Assembly: GCF_001039355.2 (NCBI RefSeq)
Contig: NW_019774814.1
Coordinates: forward strand, 243,471 to 307,470
DNA length: 64,000 nt
DNA from: Lingula anatina
Taxonomy: Eukaryota; Brachiopoda; Lingulata; Lingulida; Lingulidae
Direction: 5' to 3'
The first letter of the stretch is position 1. Every line of letters starts with the position of its first letter. Below the pieces are notes generated by a model. The model ran no database searches. It worked only from the letters and a program-made list of their open reading frames with translations, and was not told where the DNA came from. Below are positions 11,824 to 24,577 of the stretch, in pieces. Made by a program: the position numbers and the translations under genes.

Positions 11824-11861
<38 letters not shown>
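11673..11861. repeat. Duplicated poly(T)-poly(G) segment around a single N, probable assembly artefact
   Basis: A block starting TTCAACACTGATGTCACC and running through long T and G homopolymers occurs at 11673-11761 and again at 11763-11861, offset exactly 90 bp, with one N at 11762. Identity is complete outside homopolymer length. This is what two unmerged overlapping contig ends look like. Confidence 0.85.
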
Positions 11862-11864
<3 letters not shown>

Positions 11865-12681
11865 TTGCAAAGATTTGTCCAGAATGTTTCTCATATGCTT
11901 CCAACCCCAGCAATATTCAAGGTTCAACAGTATTTATCTTTGACATCACTCTACTTCTAGCAAAGCTGACAGTCATACAAACATCATTAATGAAATATAT
12001 AATATTGCTAAAGGTTCAAGGGACTGCAATCAATTTACAATTAATTTAATAAAAATAATGACAATGCAATATAAAATTAAAGTGACTTGGCATCAAACCT
12101 GTTACACATTTTCTAATATGGTGGCATTTTGAGAGTCTCTGTAAGACACTTTTAACTGAAAAGGGGAAGTTAAAGTTGGATTATTCCCTGAAGTCACTTA
12201 TTGCATTACAATCAAACACAAATCATCCAGCAAACTTTTGCATGCCAATTACATGCCCAGTCAGATTTACAGGCAACATATGTTGATGACAGACCCAGCA
12301 ATCTGTGTCTGCTCATTGCTTTCATAAAATCAAAATGCATCATCTTTTTGATATAGTTTGTGGTATATGGAATGTGTTCCAAAATATATCTACACATAAT
12401 AGCTACAATTATGGCATCATTTTATACAAATGCTGGTCAAGTTCAACCTTTTTCTAAGATACTATATAAAACTAAAGTATATATAAATATATGTACATTT
12501 ACACAGACAAGATCATCATCCTTAGTTAAGAGGGAGTTAAGATGAAAGTCCAGCTTGCCTTTTCTCCTTTAATCTCAAGTTACCTGCCTGGGCATTTAGG
12601 TTGAAAGGGACCCTTTATGCATAGATGGATACTTATTGGCAGTGATAAATCATTATACTGTCAGGAAAACTTAACACTTGA
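11862..12681 (-). other. Downstream flank / probable 3' UTR of the Wnt gene
   Basis: The stretch just beyond the Wnt stop codon on its coding strand. No canonical AATAAA could be placed with confidence. The small ORFs on either strand are not credible. Confidence 0.35.
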
Positions 12682-15600
12682 TCAGTTGCAGAAATTTTGC
12701 TGAATTTTATATTTACATCTCTGACACTTCACTTCACAACACCATATGAATTTACAGTCACAGTCTTCTTCTACTTGCTTTACTGTTGTGTAGTACCCCC
12801 TCCCACAACACATTAACTGACAGCCATCCAGACCCTGACTTGTACTATTACACAAGCGTCCCTTGGTCCCCAGGGAGTCCGTTTTATGATTTGGGGTACA
12901 ATAATCTGGCGACTCCTTGATGTACACCAGGTCTGTTTTGCCGGGTAACTTTTGAAACTTGTTCCTTGGTTTGAACTTTTGCTTCTTTTTGCTATATTTT
13001 ACATGGCTCGCTCCATCGAATTTTTCCTTTAAGTTCTTGCCAACTTTGCGGAAATTATCTGTCGTTCTCCAACACACCTTAATGGAGCAGGATCCAGAGA
13101 CTCCATGGCACTTGCAGAGAAGTTTCATTTCACCGGAAATGGCCTGGATAGAAACAAAGATAATATGATCAAGAAAAATTTTAATGAAGTAAATATATTT
13201 AATTTCAGGCAAAAAAGGAGACTGCCTGAAATATATAATATTCATCCACTGTTATACATAAATGATATGTGAGTGGACAATTGCGGTAGGTTATCCTGCT
13301 TGTCACAACCAATTGTGTTTTGTCTTATTCACAACTGATCTCCTACATCTTAACACAATGTCAGGTCCTGAAATTGCTCATACCATCACTGTTTAATGCC
13401 AATGAGGTTTTCAAGCCAATATTTTCCTACAAACTTTGTTACAGACTGTGACAGATAAGTTTTCATCAATTTCACAGGGAATTTTCCATCACCTGGTTTC
13501 AACCTCCCTTAAAATAAATCACCTTTCTAGTGCACAATATACATTCATGGTAGCTTTGCACCATTGAAAATATACATATATAAATAATATCCTTTATTTT
13601 AAATTTGATTAGCTAACTGTTTCATTATTATTATTTTTTTTAAATCAAATTTAGGCGTAGCTAACACATACTTACCAGTCTTCCAGCCTCATTGTTCCAA
13701 AGATTCATCTGCCCTGGTGCCTTCACCTTGATTTCAGTAGAATCCACAAATTGAGACACAAACAGATTAGCATGATTTATATCATGGGAGCAGCCACCCC
13801 ACTCAAACTCTCCATCGGTTTTTTGGTTACGAATGTTGCTGTCGCAGCCACACGTTTTCAGCTCTCCCTTGGCACATGCTCTGGCCACTTCATGCATGAC
13901 ACTGGCTGCTTGGATGGCATAGATAAAGGCAGTCTCTCTGGTTTCTAAAAAATAAAAAATTCCACTTAAAGAAGTATATTACTTGGGATTCTTATTCTTC
14001 TTAAAATAATAATTATTTTAATTTATTTATTCATCCCTTTATTTGAAAATCCTTGGCCAGCCACTTTGGAAAAAAAAATCAAACATGCATACACCTTAAA
14101 TTACATGCACCTAAAAAGATATGGAGGACCTGAATCATAAATAAAATGTCATCTATCTGCTGTGAATATCAGTTTCATATAGCTTACCTAATTTTTTATG
14201 AGAAAATTGTTCAAGTTTCCAGGAAGTCTTAAACCATGCAGTTACCATATTGAAAATGACTGATTCTCCAGAAATTCAAGTGAAACAGGTGCTCTAAATG
14301 TTTATGTACCAGTTGAGTGACATTACATCAACTGCCGTCATATTTTTTCAACTGGTCAATTTAGGCAAAGTAAGTAAAACCAGAGAAAGGGATTTATTAA
14401 GCCATAATGTTTTTGTTTGTTCATGTAAGGAATACTATTTTTGCCTTCAGGCATATTGCAGCATTTACCTAACTTGTGCAAGTCTGCAGGGTGCAATATG
14501 AGAAAGTTTACAATGCCAAATGTATCTATGGGAAAGGAGAAAAATAAACATTAACAAATTTGACCCAAACAAAATAAAAATCTGTATCTCAATTTGCACA
14601 CAGGATGCTGGTGGCAAAAATATATTGATTTTGACTGCCAGGTTGTTTATACTTTTAAGCTTATATTTATGTCCAAATGTTTAGAATATTTTCATCTTTA
14701 TCATCATTTTATGAATATTTCTAGAATGATATCATGGACAAGCTTGTGACTTTTTTGGGGGGGGGGGCATAACACCATTTTCTTTACTTTGTAAATGGAA
14801 TTAATATTTCAAATTCAATAATATATGGTCATTAAAAGGATAATTGTGTTAAAAGAGGTCAAAGGATAATATTATCACAGGTAAACTAAATAAAACACGT
14901 CATCTGAGATGGGAAAAAACATGAATAGTCTTTACTGTGCAACACATGCTATTCACTGTGAGCCACAAACTGCTTGCTTTATTAACACAGAATATCAAGA
15001 TAACAGCACCAGTATCTTTAAATTTTTTTTTTTAGACACAATATTCAATCATTCAATGTAAACTATTATTTTATTTAAAAAAACTCCTCAATCTAAATGC
15101 TTTATGCAGAACAATACCTGATTACAGAAAGTATGATTAAATACTTAATTGCCAATAAAACTAAAAACATATAAAACCTGTATCAATGCTAACTGCATAT
15201 TTGTCTTTTTAAATGGATTTATTTTCTGACTTTATCATTATTGCTTTATTGGCATCTAATAAAACCCCCCATCCACCAAAGCTTGGAGGCCACAGTGCCA
15301 TTTTACAATTTTAAATACTGGCACTTATCTTGTTTTAACAAGATAATATTTTTATTTCATTTAATTCTATTTATTCATTGAATTAGTTTTGAAACCAATA
15401 AACCTAGAGCACTGCAGTTTGAGTACAATTATCACCACATATACCACCACATGCATATATCTTCATGTACCATCTGTTATTGAAATCTCAGCTTACATTC
15501 AACAAAAATTAACTCAATTAATCCAAGCTGCAGATGTTCTGAGCACAGAGCATAATAAATCTTTACATCATGCAGCTCATCGTGTCTTCTTATTGCTATT

Positions 15601-18600
15601 GTTATAAAAGCTGCCTTCAACTGAAAATCTTTACAAGAAAAGCCACTTACTTATTTGCAAAACCTTCCCAAACACATCTGTGCTGTTCTTAGTTGGGCAG
15701 TTCCACCGCCTTGTACGGAACTGGTATTGGCACTCCTGGATCCCCTTGCGAGCTCCGCGGGCAATTACTTGTAAAATGTCATCATCTTTAATACAAAGTT
15801 TTTTCTGTTCTGGCGTAAAGTAACGTATATTACATCTATGTGCTGCGTCTCCATCGTCTCTCCTGTCCCTGCCATTTAGGTATGTAGGTGAGAGACCAAG
15901 GTACCTGTGGAAGGAGAAAAAAATTATATGATTATTTTCAAAGAAAAGTAAATAAAAGGTAAAGTTTAGGTTTAAAGTGTGATATCCTCTATAAACAAGA
16001 TCAGCCGACTTAAAAAAATTTGTCTGGTCAATATGGATCTGTTTAATCCTTTAATTGATCTTACCTCCCTGAGGAGCACTTAAGTCCTATTGAGCAGACA
16101 AATACATTTTAGCAAATAATTATTTACTGCTAGCACAATAAAATTGCATTTTTCAATGGTTTGGACAAAAGATTAATGGAAATGCTTAAGTCAATTTAAG
16201 AAAACATTATCATGACACCATATATTCACATATATCTTTGTTAAATTGAATTTACAAAAAAGGAAAAAAAATCAGTAGATTTGATGGTTACAAGTAATGG
16301 GGAATATTTGGGGGCTTCTCGATAGTCTGAAGATTCAATGGTCTGAAAAATCATTTAATTTTATCGTTTTTTTTAGTAAAGGGGTTTGTTGCTCTGAAGG
16401 TTCTATATAGTGAACATTCAGACCAATGAACCTTAGGACTATTGCCATGCACCCAAATTGTTGAAGACCTCTGAAATATCACACGCTGTTGTACTATGCT
16501 GTTGTGGGAGGGCGACGGCTCCTGGATCTCTATCAAAAACACTACGTCATTTTTTTTCTGTTTGGAAGCTGTCCCGAACTAAACAAAAATGTCACAGCGA
16601 GAGAAGAAGGTGACCAAGTTGGTTTTTGAAGTACTGGGAATTGTCAAAGACCTGTACCCTGTATTGTAGGAGGGTGTTGGCTGCTGGACCTCTGTCAAAA
16701 ACAAAGCAAGTCATATTTTTTCTGTTTGGAAAATGTCCCACACCATAAAAAATGTCATAGTAGGAGAATGTGGTGACCAAAGTCCGAGGTTAGTGTCTCT
16801 TGGCTAGTAGCCGATATTCTTAAATCAGTTACGCCTAAGTAGGACTTATAACATGCTGTACTGTCTTATCAAAGTATGAGTTGCTCTATCACACAATAAT
16901 GTGATGAAAAGTGCATGTTTTTTTTTTTTTTTGCCTAAATTGAGCTTTGGATTGCTAATAATAAATTCAAACAGGACATTTTATCAAACATTTCCGAACA
17001 TAAAACTGCACATTTTCTCTAAATATGAATAAAGATATTGCATGTAAAGTTATATTTTTGCTGGAATATCAATTATATAATAAAACCACTTTCAAAGATC
17101 ATGATGGAAATTGATTTCATCACACTATTGTCAAAATTTACTGATGATTTAACCAGTAAATATAAAAACAACAGGCACATCTGCTTCTTTCTCACAATTC
17201 TGTCAATAAACGTCAGTCATATGTAACGTGCCGATCCAATATTCTTATGGCACTTAACGGTTAAAGATTAACACATTTCCAACCATATGGTAAGACAAAC
17301 ACGTTGGGGAAGACTAACAGATATGGTTCACATTATACAGTATGTAGTTCATTGAACCAAGTTTTGGGAAGTGTGATCTTTGCCCTACATCGGTGTTCCT
17401 GCTGCTAACACAGCCTAGGCAGGCAGCTGATGGCCTATAGCTAGTGTAAAATGAGCACATCATAGGTCTATTAGCCTAACCTCAATTTGAAGCAAATAAG
17501 ATTTTCACACTTGACCTGTATCCTAGACCTATAGATCACTCCATCAAGTTTTCAGTAAAGTAAAATTTGTACTTTTAAAACACATGCCAAAATTGGGATA
17601 TTTTTTGACAAAATAAAAGCATAGTACCTCTTTCAAAACTTGCCCTCAACCTAAGGCCTGTAAATAACAAAAGCAAATTGCAAACTAAACAGTGACTCTG
17701 ATTTTAAGTTATGAACCATTGCATAGTATTTTGATAAAGATTATGAAGTAATGGAAAAGGTTTAAAGGAGATAGGAAACACATTTACTGATACTTTTGAA
17801 GTTTTATTCATGATCTTAAGTCATTCATAGTCATCCCAACATTATCTTCGCTAAAAAATGCTTGTTGCAAATTGAAGTAAATTCTTACATCATTTTAATT
17901 TTTCACACCTGCTATACCCTATACAACAATTTTAAAAACTTTTTTTATTTTTAATAAAATTCCATTATAGTATGTAATGCTGGAAAGAATATATTTTTCA
18001 ATATATGAAGTTGTACTACAATCCATATATATTTGTATCAAGGACAAAGCTTGCCCCTCCATGCCTTAATTCCCCTTTGTAATGCCCCACAAGGGTTTTT
18101 AAGATTTGGCTAATTTAGCATGAGGGCCCAACAGTTTTCAGTCTCTTATGTATTCGGTGTATTTACAAGGCCACTCTAGTGTACCATAGAAATATATATG
18201 AAGTTGACAGGGAAAACTACAAAGTTACCAAAACCCTCAAATTTTTTACTAATATAACTTTACAGGACAGTGGTAGAGGGGATATGTTTTGTATCAAAAT
18301 AAAGCAAGTTTTGGTACTGATACGTGTAACTGTTTCAAGAATCACAGGTATTGTTGTGAAAAACACTTAAAAATCCATTTAATGAAAACAAAACATCAAT
18401 ATTAAAGTTCCCCTACAGAGGTTTATAATGGTGATAGATAAATAATGCACTACTGTCAAAGCCTCAAAATTAAGATCTGGAAAATGCATTTGTGTACAAT
18501 GCTTTAAATAATTGAATAGAATAAGATGAAGCTAACAATAGACTTAAAAGGAAAAGTATCAGAAGTGTGATCGCAATGTATTTTATGGGGTATTTTCTGC

Positions 18601-21600
18601 CAATAATTTGCCACCTAATCTTAAAAGACATGAAAAATTAATTTTTTCTGTTACTCTCCATAATGCTTTTCATCTAAACCATGCTTATAGATTTTTATCC
18701 TTTTTTGTTAAGATATAGTATAGGCAAAAACCAAGTGTTACCAATAAACATTTCAAAATTGAATTATTGCGCTACTAAATAGGTAAAAGGAATCAACCTT
18801 TTCCCCCTCAGTAACAATCAAAATACTATGTAATGGCCCTTAATTAATGTGTTAACAAGAAAAGTTTTGGTGCCAAAGATGTGGCCTGGCAAAAAAAAAA
18901 GCCATTAACAGTGTACATGATGTAAAGTAGCCATGTAACAATCAAGTAACAAATTGTTAATTGAAGTTTCAGTGTATCTTGGTGAAGGAGTTCTTCCTGT
19001 TTGTGTTCAATGGCACTAAAACTTTATTCAGAACAGAACCCAATTGTGCTGGGACAATTTCTGATTAAACAAGTTATGTCGTCAGTTTATCAGCCACATT
19101 AAAATCTAAAATAGAGTGAGATATATCATGAAACCCTCGAGGATAAACCGCAGTATTAAACAGGTACAGAGTTAATAGTACAGAAGAATGAAGTGACAGT
19201 CATCAAAATGTGTGGCATGAACTGCACCCCTGGCCTATATTTGCTGAATGCCACAATGCAATCAGAAGATTGTGTTCTGTTACTTTTCTCTATTCTCTTC
19301 ATCATGAACTGTCTAGACTGGGCACTTCCACAAACAATATTTGAAATTTGATTCACATTTTTTCTCCCCTTGGCTCTTTATGATATCCCACTGGCCAATG
19401 TATGATGCAGGATAACGCCAGAGTAATGTAAGATGGAAGCATTACCGAACACTTTGATTTAAGAATCAATGAAAGTTGATTGATCCTTAGGTCACATAAT
19501 CTCTAAAGGTTTGGCAAGTGAAAACAGAGGTGATGGGAGGTGTGTTTGGAAAGAGTAGGGGGACTGTTTGCATTTGGGACCCATAATGGCTACCGCCTCA
19601 GGCGGAGGAAAGGTGAACACATTGAGCACTTATCTCAAACTTTGTCAGGCTATTTGTGCTACATTATAGGTCAGGAAAGTGCTGCCGCAGTCAAAAGCAA
19701 AATGTAAATGTAACTAGTATTTGGCAGAAAATGAAAACCCTGAGTGACAAAGATTTTGGTCAAAACAACAACTTTGTAGACACTCTATTCATTGCTTATT
19801 CATATGGGGGGATGTCATTATCCTGGCATGATGCAACCCTTCCAAAATTGAAGTTAGAATAGCAAAGAATTGAACTTTTTTAGAAGTTGACATTTCAATT
19901 AACTTTTGTGGCCCAAGTGTCATTTTTGCAAATAAGTTCTAAGACAACATTTCTGAGGCTCCAGATAACAAAATGAAATTTTCCTCAACTGCTTATTTAA
20001 AATTACTTTGTCTGAAGAAAATGTCACTTTTAATTTTTTGGGGACTATCCATTTTTCATGGCTGTTTGGTTTAAAACCAGGAAAAACATCCCATGCTATA
20101 AGACAAAGTTTAAAGACATCATAAAGTGATGTCTCAAACACCTTCCAAATAGTTGGCAATTGAAATATGTGATACCTTGTCCGAAATAAGGATATATCTT
20201 GCTTAACCTAGAAGACCCTGTAATTAATTGAATTAATAAAGTGTCTCAAATGTTTATTTATTGGATATAACAGACCTTTACATAGTGATGATTGGCATTT
20301 GAAAAGTCATTTTCCACAAACTCAGTTTCTTTTTTTATTGAGAGATATGACCAAGGTGTGTTTGATTTTGTTTAACATAGTACATCACATCAACCTGAAA
20401 ATATATTATTATACTGGAAAGTTTTCCTTTTTTGATTCTGTGTGAGAAAAAAATATAAGAACAAACATGTAGTGAATAAAGCAATTCATTACTATTTTGA
20501 CCATATATATGGTGCCCTTTCCCTTAATTAAGTCACATCATGCCTGTGCAACTCCATTTTGCTATAGTCACTGTGGGTAACAGACTTGACTCTCTTTATA
20601 TAAATGTTGAACAGAAAAATAACTGAAGTAATGTAAGGTATCTTCTTTCCTCGGCTAGGTAAATACACTAGTAAGCTTCCACAACTTGCCACCCCCAAAG
20701 TCTGAAGTTGTGAAGAAAAACAACATTGTGCAATGGCTCTCCCTAGGGTAGTGATAGTAAAGTGTAGGAATGCCCAAGTGGTTCACCTTGTGGCAAAGAA
20801 TAAGAAACTTCTATGCGGACGGTTGTTGAATTAATGCATACCTTTGTGCAGACAAGCAAAACTTATAAATGTCAACCACAAAAGAAGAAAACAAAATGGA
20901 TACAATGATAACAGAATAACACTGAGATAGTTAGATGCCTTTCACTCCAACTCTTTCCTATATGTCTTATACCAACTTTCACACAATAACAGATTATAAA
21001 AATAGGTTAACGGACAGCAAAAGATGAAAAGGGAAATTTATTTGGCTGGAGCCACGGGAGTTGTTATTTTTCATCCTTTAAAGAAATTTAACACTGTTTA
21101 TATTATAATGATATGAGGCATTTTTCAAGAATGGCAGAGCAATGGGCCATGCTATTGTACTTTTGTAATCGTGTGTGATTTCTCACCTTTTATTCCGTGT
21201 TTCTTCTTAGTTAGACAAATATCTGCATTTCATTCAGTGTTCACGTTTTTAATCAGTTGTGATAAGGGTTCATTTTATTGTTCATGTTGCTAGGAACAAA
21301 AGAAAGAGCTTTGCCCTCATCCCAAAAATTATTTGTGAAGGCGTTAATAATAAAAACCAACCATTTCAATGTTTTAGTTTGGAATGAAAGTTAACTTTAA
21401 ATGTTATCAGTGAAGGCTGGGGAAAATGAAGAATTGATTGACTGCCATGCCACAGGAGTCAAATTTTGAACACTATTGGTCTAGCTGGTATTGTTACGCT
21501 TAATTAAATGTTTGATCAGCATAACTGGTAATGTAGTTGTGGAATTTGAGAGCAATCAAGCTTTTCAACTTGGCCCACCAACAAACAAAGAAACATCCAA

Positions 21601-24577
21601 AAGCTTTCAAGTTTCTCTGCACAGTATTGAACATTGATTTTGTTGATTTGATCAAAACTCGCAAAAGGACAAACAGATTAGCAGTAAAACATTGCATAAT
21701 TTACCAGCAACGGAAATGGAATATTGAACAGAAAGTCAAGTGGTTTTTCAGACGATTATATTTGTGTCAAGATTGGTTTAATTGATTTTCAGTTCAACAC
21801 AGAGAGGTTGGATTCATTTGATTGCACTGTATAAAGAAATTTAAGATCTTTACAGAGGAAACGTTGGAAGACCTTTTGCAGTGAATACTAAAAATCATAA
21901 ATTTTATTATTCTAAAAAATTTTATAATTAACAGTATCAGTACACTATGATTGTCACATATGCCAACAATATGTTTAGTTTAACAAAAAAGTCATACCCT
22001 AATAAAACCAACAAAAATTGCTAAACTAGGCTTTTTCAAGAAAAAATCAGCCATTGTTAATTCTTTCTTGTGTGCCATTGTCGGATATTTTTATGGTCAA
22101 CACCTGTCCAATATTATCTTAAAGGATCTGTGGATTACAAATATCATCAAGAATCCTTTTCACACCCAGTATGTATGCCTACTGTAAATGGAGGGAATAC
22201 ATTAAGAAGGACACAAGGGGAGTTAATAACAATGTCAAGTGATAGTATTGAATGGTTCATTGGACAGGTGGTTCACCACAGCTGTGTTCAGACTGGTTTT
22301 GATCAAATTGGTCTCAGCACTAGCTTAAGGAACTACAGACTTGACTGCAATTTCCATGCTTGATTTCTCTGTAATTCCCCCCCTCCCCCCAACAATCTTT
22401 CTGCAAACCATTGAACTCGAAGATTGTAGACAGACTGGTTGTGTGTGGAAAGAAGAAAAAAGGGTGCACACACCTCTTGAAGTTGTAGTACAACATTTTT
22501 GTAAGAACATATCTGAACACGGCTTACAAATATCTTGGAGGTTTTTACCTACTAACCCATGCACTTAACCTAAGGGGTAAGCTGTTCTAATAGGATTGGA
22601 AGATGGAACGAAACACTGAGATTATGTAATACCAGTCCTTTTTCTTCTTTAGAACATATATTCACATCTATAACTTCATGCTGGCAGATTAGATGCTTCA
22701 GCAGGTATTATTTATGTAGGGACACATATCTGTGGTTATTGACTCAATTTCTCTCGTTTTCACTGCTCCTGCTTGAAGCCCTTAGACAACCTCCCAATGG
22801 GTACTTCTGCTTGAGCTGAAGAGGTCTGAAGAGAGGATAACCCTCTCACACATAATGCTGCTTAAGAAAGAAAGGATTGGGATTGAGAATGTTTGGTTAC
22901 TTTTATACCTTACAGAGAACAGCTCTATTACATTGGAATTTTTTCTTTCAAAATTGTGTGAGAATGACTTGCATGATACGATCTCAATTATGACTACTTT
23001 TTTTACGTAATTTAGATAACTCAACACCATGAATTGACATTTAAGTAATTCTCAAACTGTATGTATTGAGTTTGCCAGCTTCAACTTAACAAACTGTTAC
23101 AACTATAAGTATGTGTGCATAGTGCTGCAAGTGTAATATGTGCTTCAGGCATCAAAGTTTCAAATATCATAATGGCTTTTTATTTTGCCAGATATGCAAT
23201 TCAGTATAACACCACATGTGAGTTTATTTCTACTTTTTATGAGTTCTTGAAGAAATGGAAACTTGAAAAAGTAAAATGTCATCAAAGGGGTCATTATCTT
23301 TCAGTATAATTTTTAGTTCCCAATGTCTCTTGTAGTCTATGCCCCTTGGTGTAGATAAAAAACCAATGGGATTGTATGTAAACCACTATGTATATATAAT
23401 GGCATGGACAGTATTGAGAATAAAGCTGTCACTAACACCATGTGTGGTTTCTCCTGATGTGTCATTTCTCTAGTAAACTGTCACTGCAACATTGTAACTA
23501 TGACAAATCGGCTGTACAATACTCTTTTTACCTGCCATTGCACAATTATGTGCGACTTGGACATAAGGCCATAAGGAAATACTGCCACAGCATACAACAG
23601 CTTGGACACACCTACTCCACCCCAACCCATCCACCCCCACCCCAACTCCAATAAAGTGAGTTGCTCCATGTTTCAGTTCTAGTGTACATAACACTACTAC
23701 TGGAGGATTAAAAAAATCTAAAAGAAGTGTAAGAGCACCTTTTTTTCCCTCTTTATATTTTTTCTCCACATTCATCTATCTATATTTCTTCTCTTTTCTT
23801 TTTTGACATTTCTTTAGATTTGTCATTATCTATATTTCTTCTCTTTTCTTTTTTGACATTTCTTTAGATTTCTCATTTATTGGAGTCAGTAAAAAGTCAA
23901 AAATATTCTAATTTTGAGAAAATTTCTTTTTGAAATAGCACAGGTATGCTGATGATTTTTTTCTATTCTTTTTTTATTCAAAAAAGAACTTGCATCTTTG
24001 CCCTCTTTTCTTTATGGAGTGTCACCACCAGGTGTGAAAGAGTTCAACATGCAGAGGATGGCCTGAAGGCTCTGAGGGACAGAACTAATATGTGGTTTTA
24101 ATTGCCAATGATAAAGGCAACACCTTTCATTAATACAGAGAATAGATTTAACAAGCAAGCGGCAACTTTTGTGGCCATTTAATCAGCTCTGTTGCCATTT
24201 ATTGCCATGAACTCTTCAGTTTTTTTCCTCCACCCTCGTTAACTAAGCGTCTAGTTAACGATGGGCGTATAGCGTCAAATTTGCGTCGGTTATATCTCTT
24301 CCCTCCTATTTTAAAAGTCAAGTTTTTACTTTTCATACCCCTTAATCCCTTTTTTTCATATAATTATCAATCCTTATAAAAAAGCGAAAAAATACACTAG
24401 TAACACATTTCTACGAATGCCTGAGTATGTAACTGTCAAATTACGTTTTTTGTCCGTTATAATAGTTGGAATCAACGCAACTTACCACCAATGCCCGTTT
24501 TTATTCCTCAGACTTGCGGCAAACTGTAGCAAACAGAGAAAACTGGCGCTTGTTATAACCAATTGAAAAATCTTCAT
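12682..24577 (-). CDS. Wnt: Wnt family secreted ligand, complete, four exons, 358 residues
   Basis: Secreted lipid-modified morphogen that binds Frizzled and LRP co-receptors. Coding exons in transcript order are 24577-24486, 15904-15651, 13944-13676 and 13143-12682; all junctions are GT-AG and the sum is 359 codons with stop. The ATG is preceded in frame by TAA. Exon 1 encodes a signal peptide ([18 protein letters not shown]) and splits the codon for the second W of HWWYLGL. Then come [13 protein letters not shown], the RETAFIYAI block and [23 protein letters not shown] carries the palmitoleoylated serine at about residue 221. The C-terminal domain has [12 protein letters not shown] and [13 protein letters not shown]. 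There are 24 cysteines after the leader, as expected for a functional Wnt. Intron lengths are 8.58, 1.71 and 0.53 kb. By eye it is nearest the Wnt5, Wnt16 and WntA subfamilies; I cannot choose between them. Confidence 0.95.
13144..13675 (-). other. Wnt intron 3
   Basis: Phase-0 intron of 532 bp between NNEAGRL and AISGEMK. GTAAGT donor, TATCCAG acceptor. Nothing else seen. Confidence 0.85.
13945..15650 (-). other. Wnt intron 2
   Basis: Phase-1 intron of 1.7 kb. Contains a T/G homopolymer run near 14751-14767. No gene recognised inside. Confidence 0.8.
16458..16783. repeat. Diverged tandem repeat, two units of about 162 bp
   Basis: GTGGGAGGGCGAC at 16504 matches GTAGGAGGGTGTT at 16666, and GGTGACCAAGT at 16609 matches GGTGACCAAAG at 16772, offsets 162-163 bp. 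Between them a TTTTTTCTGTTTGGAA block is shared. The two copies differ at many positions, so the duplication is old or both copies are members of a satellite-like family. Confidence 0.75.
23777..23871. repeat. 50-bp tandem duplication
   Basis: A pyrimidine-rich block containing TATATTTCTTCTCTTTTCTT starts at 23781 and again at 23831, essentially identical over about 45 bp. It is recent slippage or a small assembly duplication inside Wnt intron 1. Confidence 0.85.

Larger units (their letters stand above)
15905..24485 (-). other. Wnt intron 1 (8.6 kb)
   Basis: Phase-2 intron separating the signal-peptide exon from the body of the protein. A long first intron in a patterning gene is a likely place for enhancers, but I identify none. 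It holds two tandem duplications (16458-16783 and 23777-23871) and a short palindrome at 24236-24261. ORFs of 60-101 codons inside it are not supported. Confidence 0.8.

Noticed and set aside
11610-11943. ORFs encoding poly-Pro/poly-Lys or poly-Phe/poly-Gly on either strand
   Set aside because: Products of the T and G homopolymers in the falsely duplicated block.
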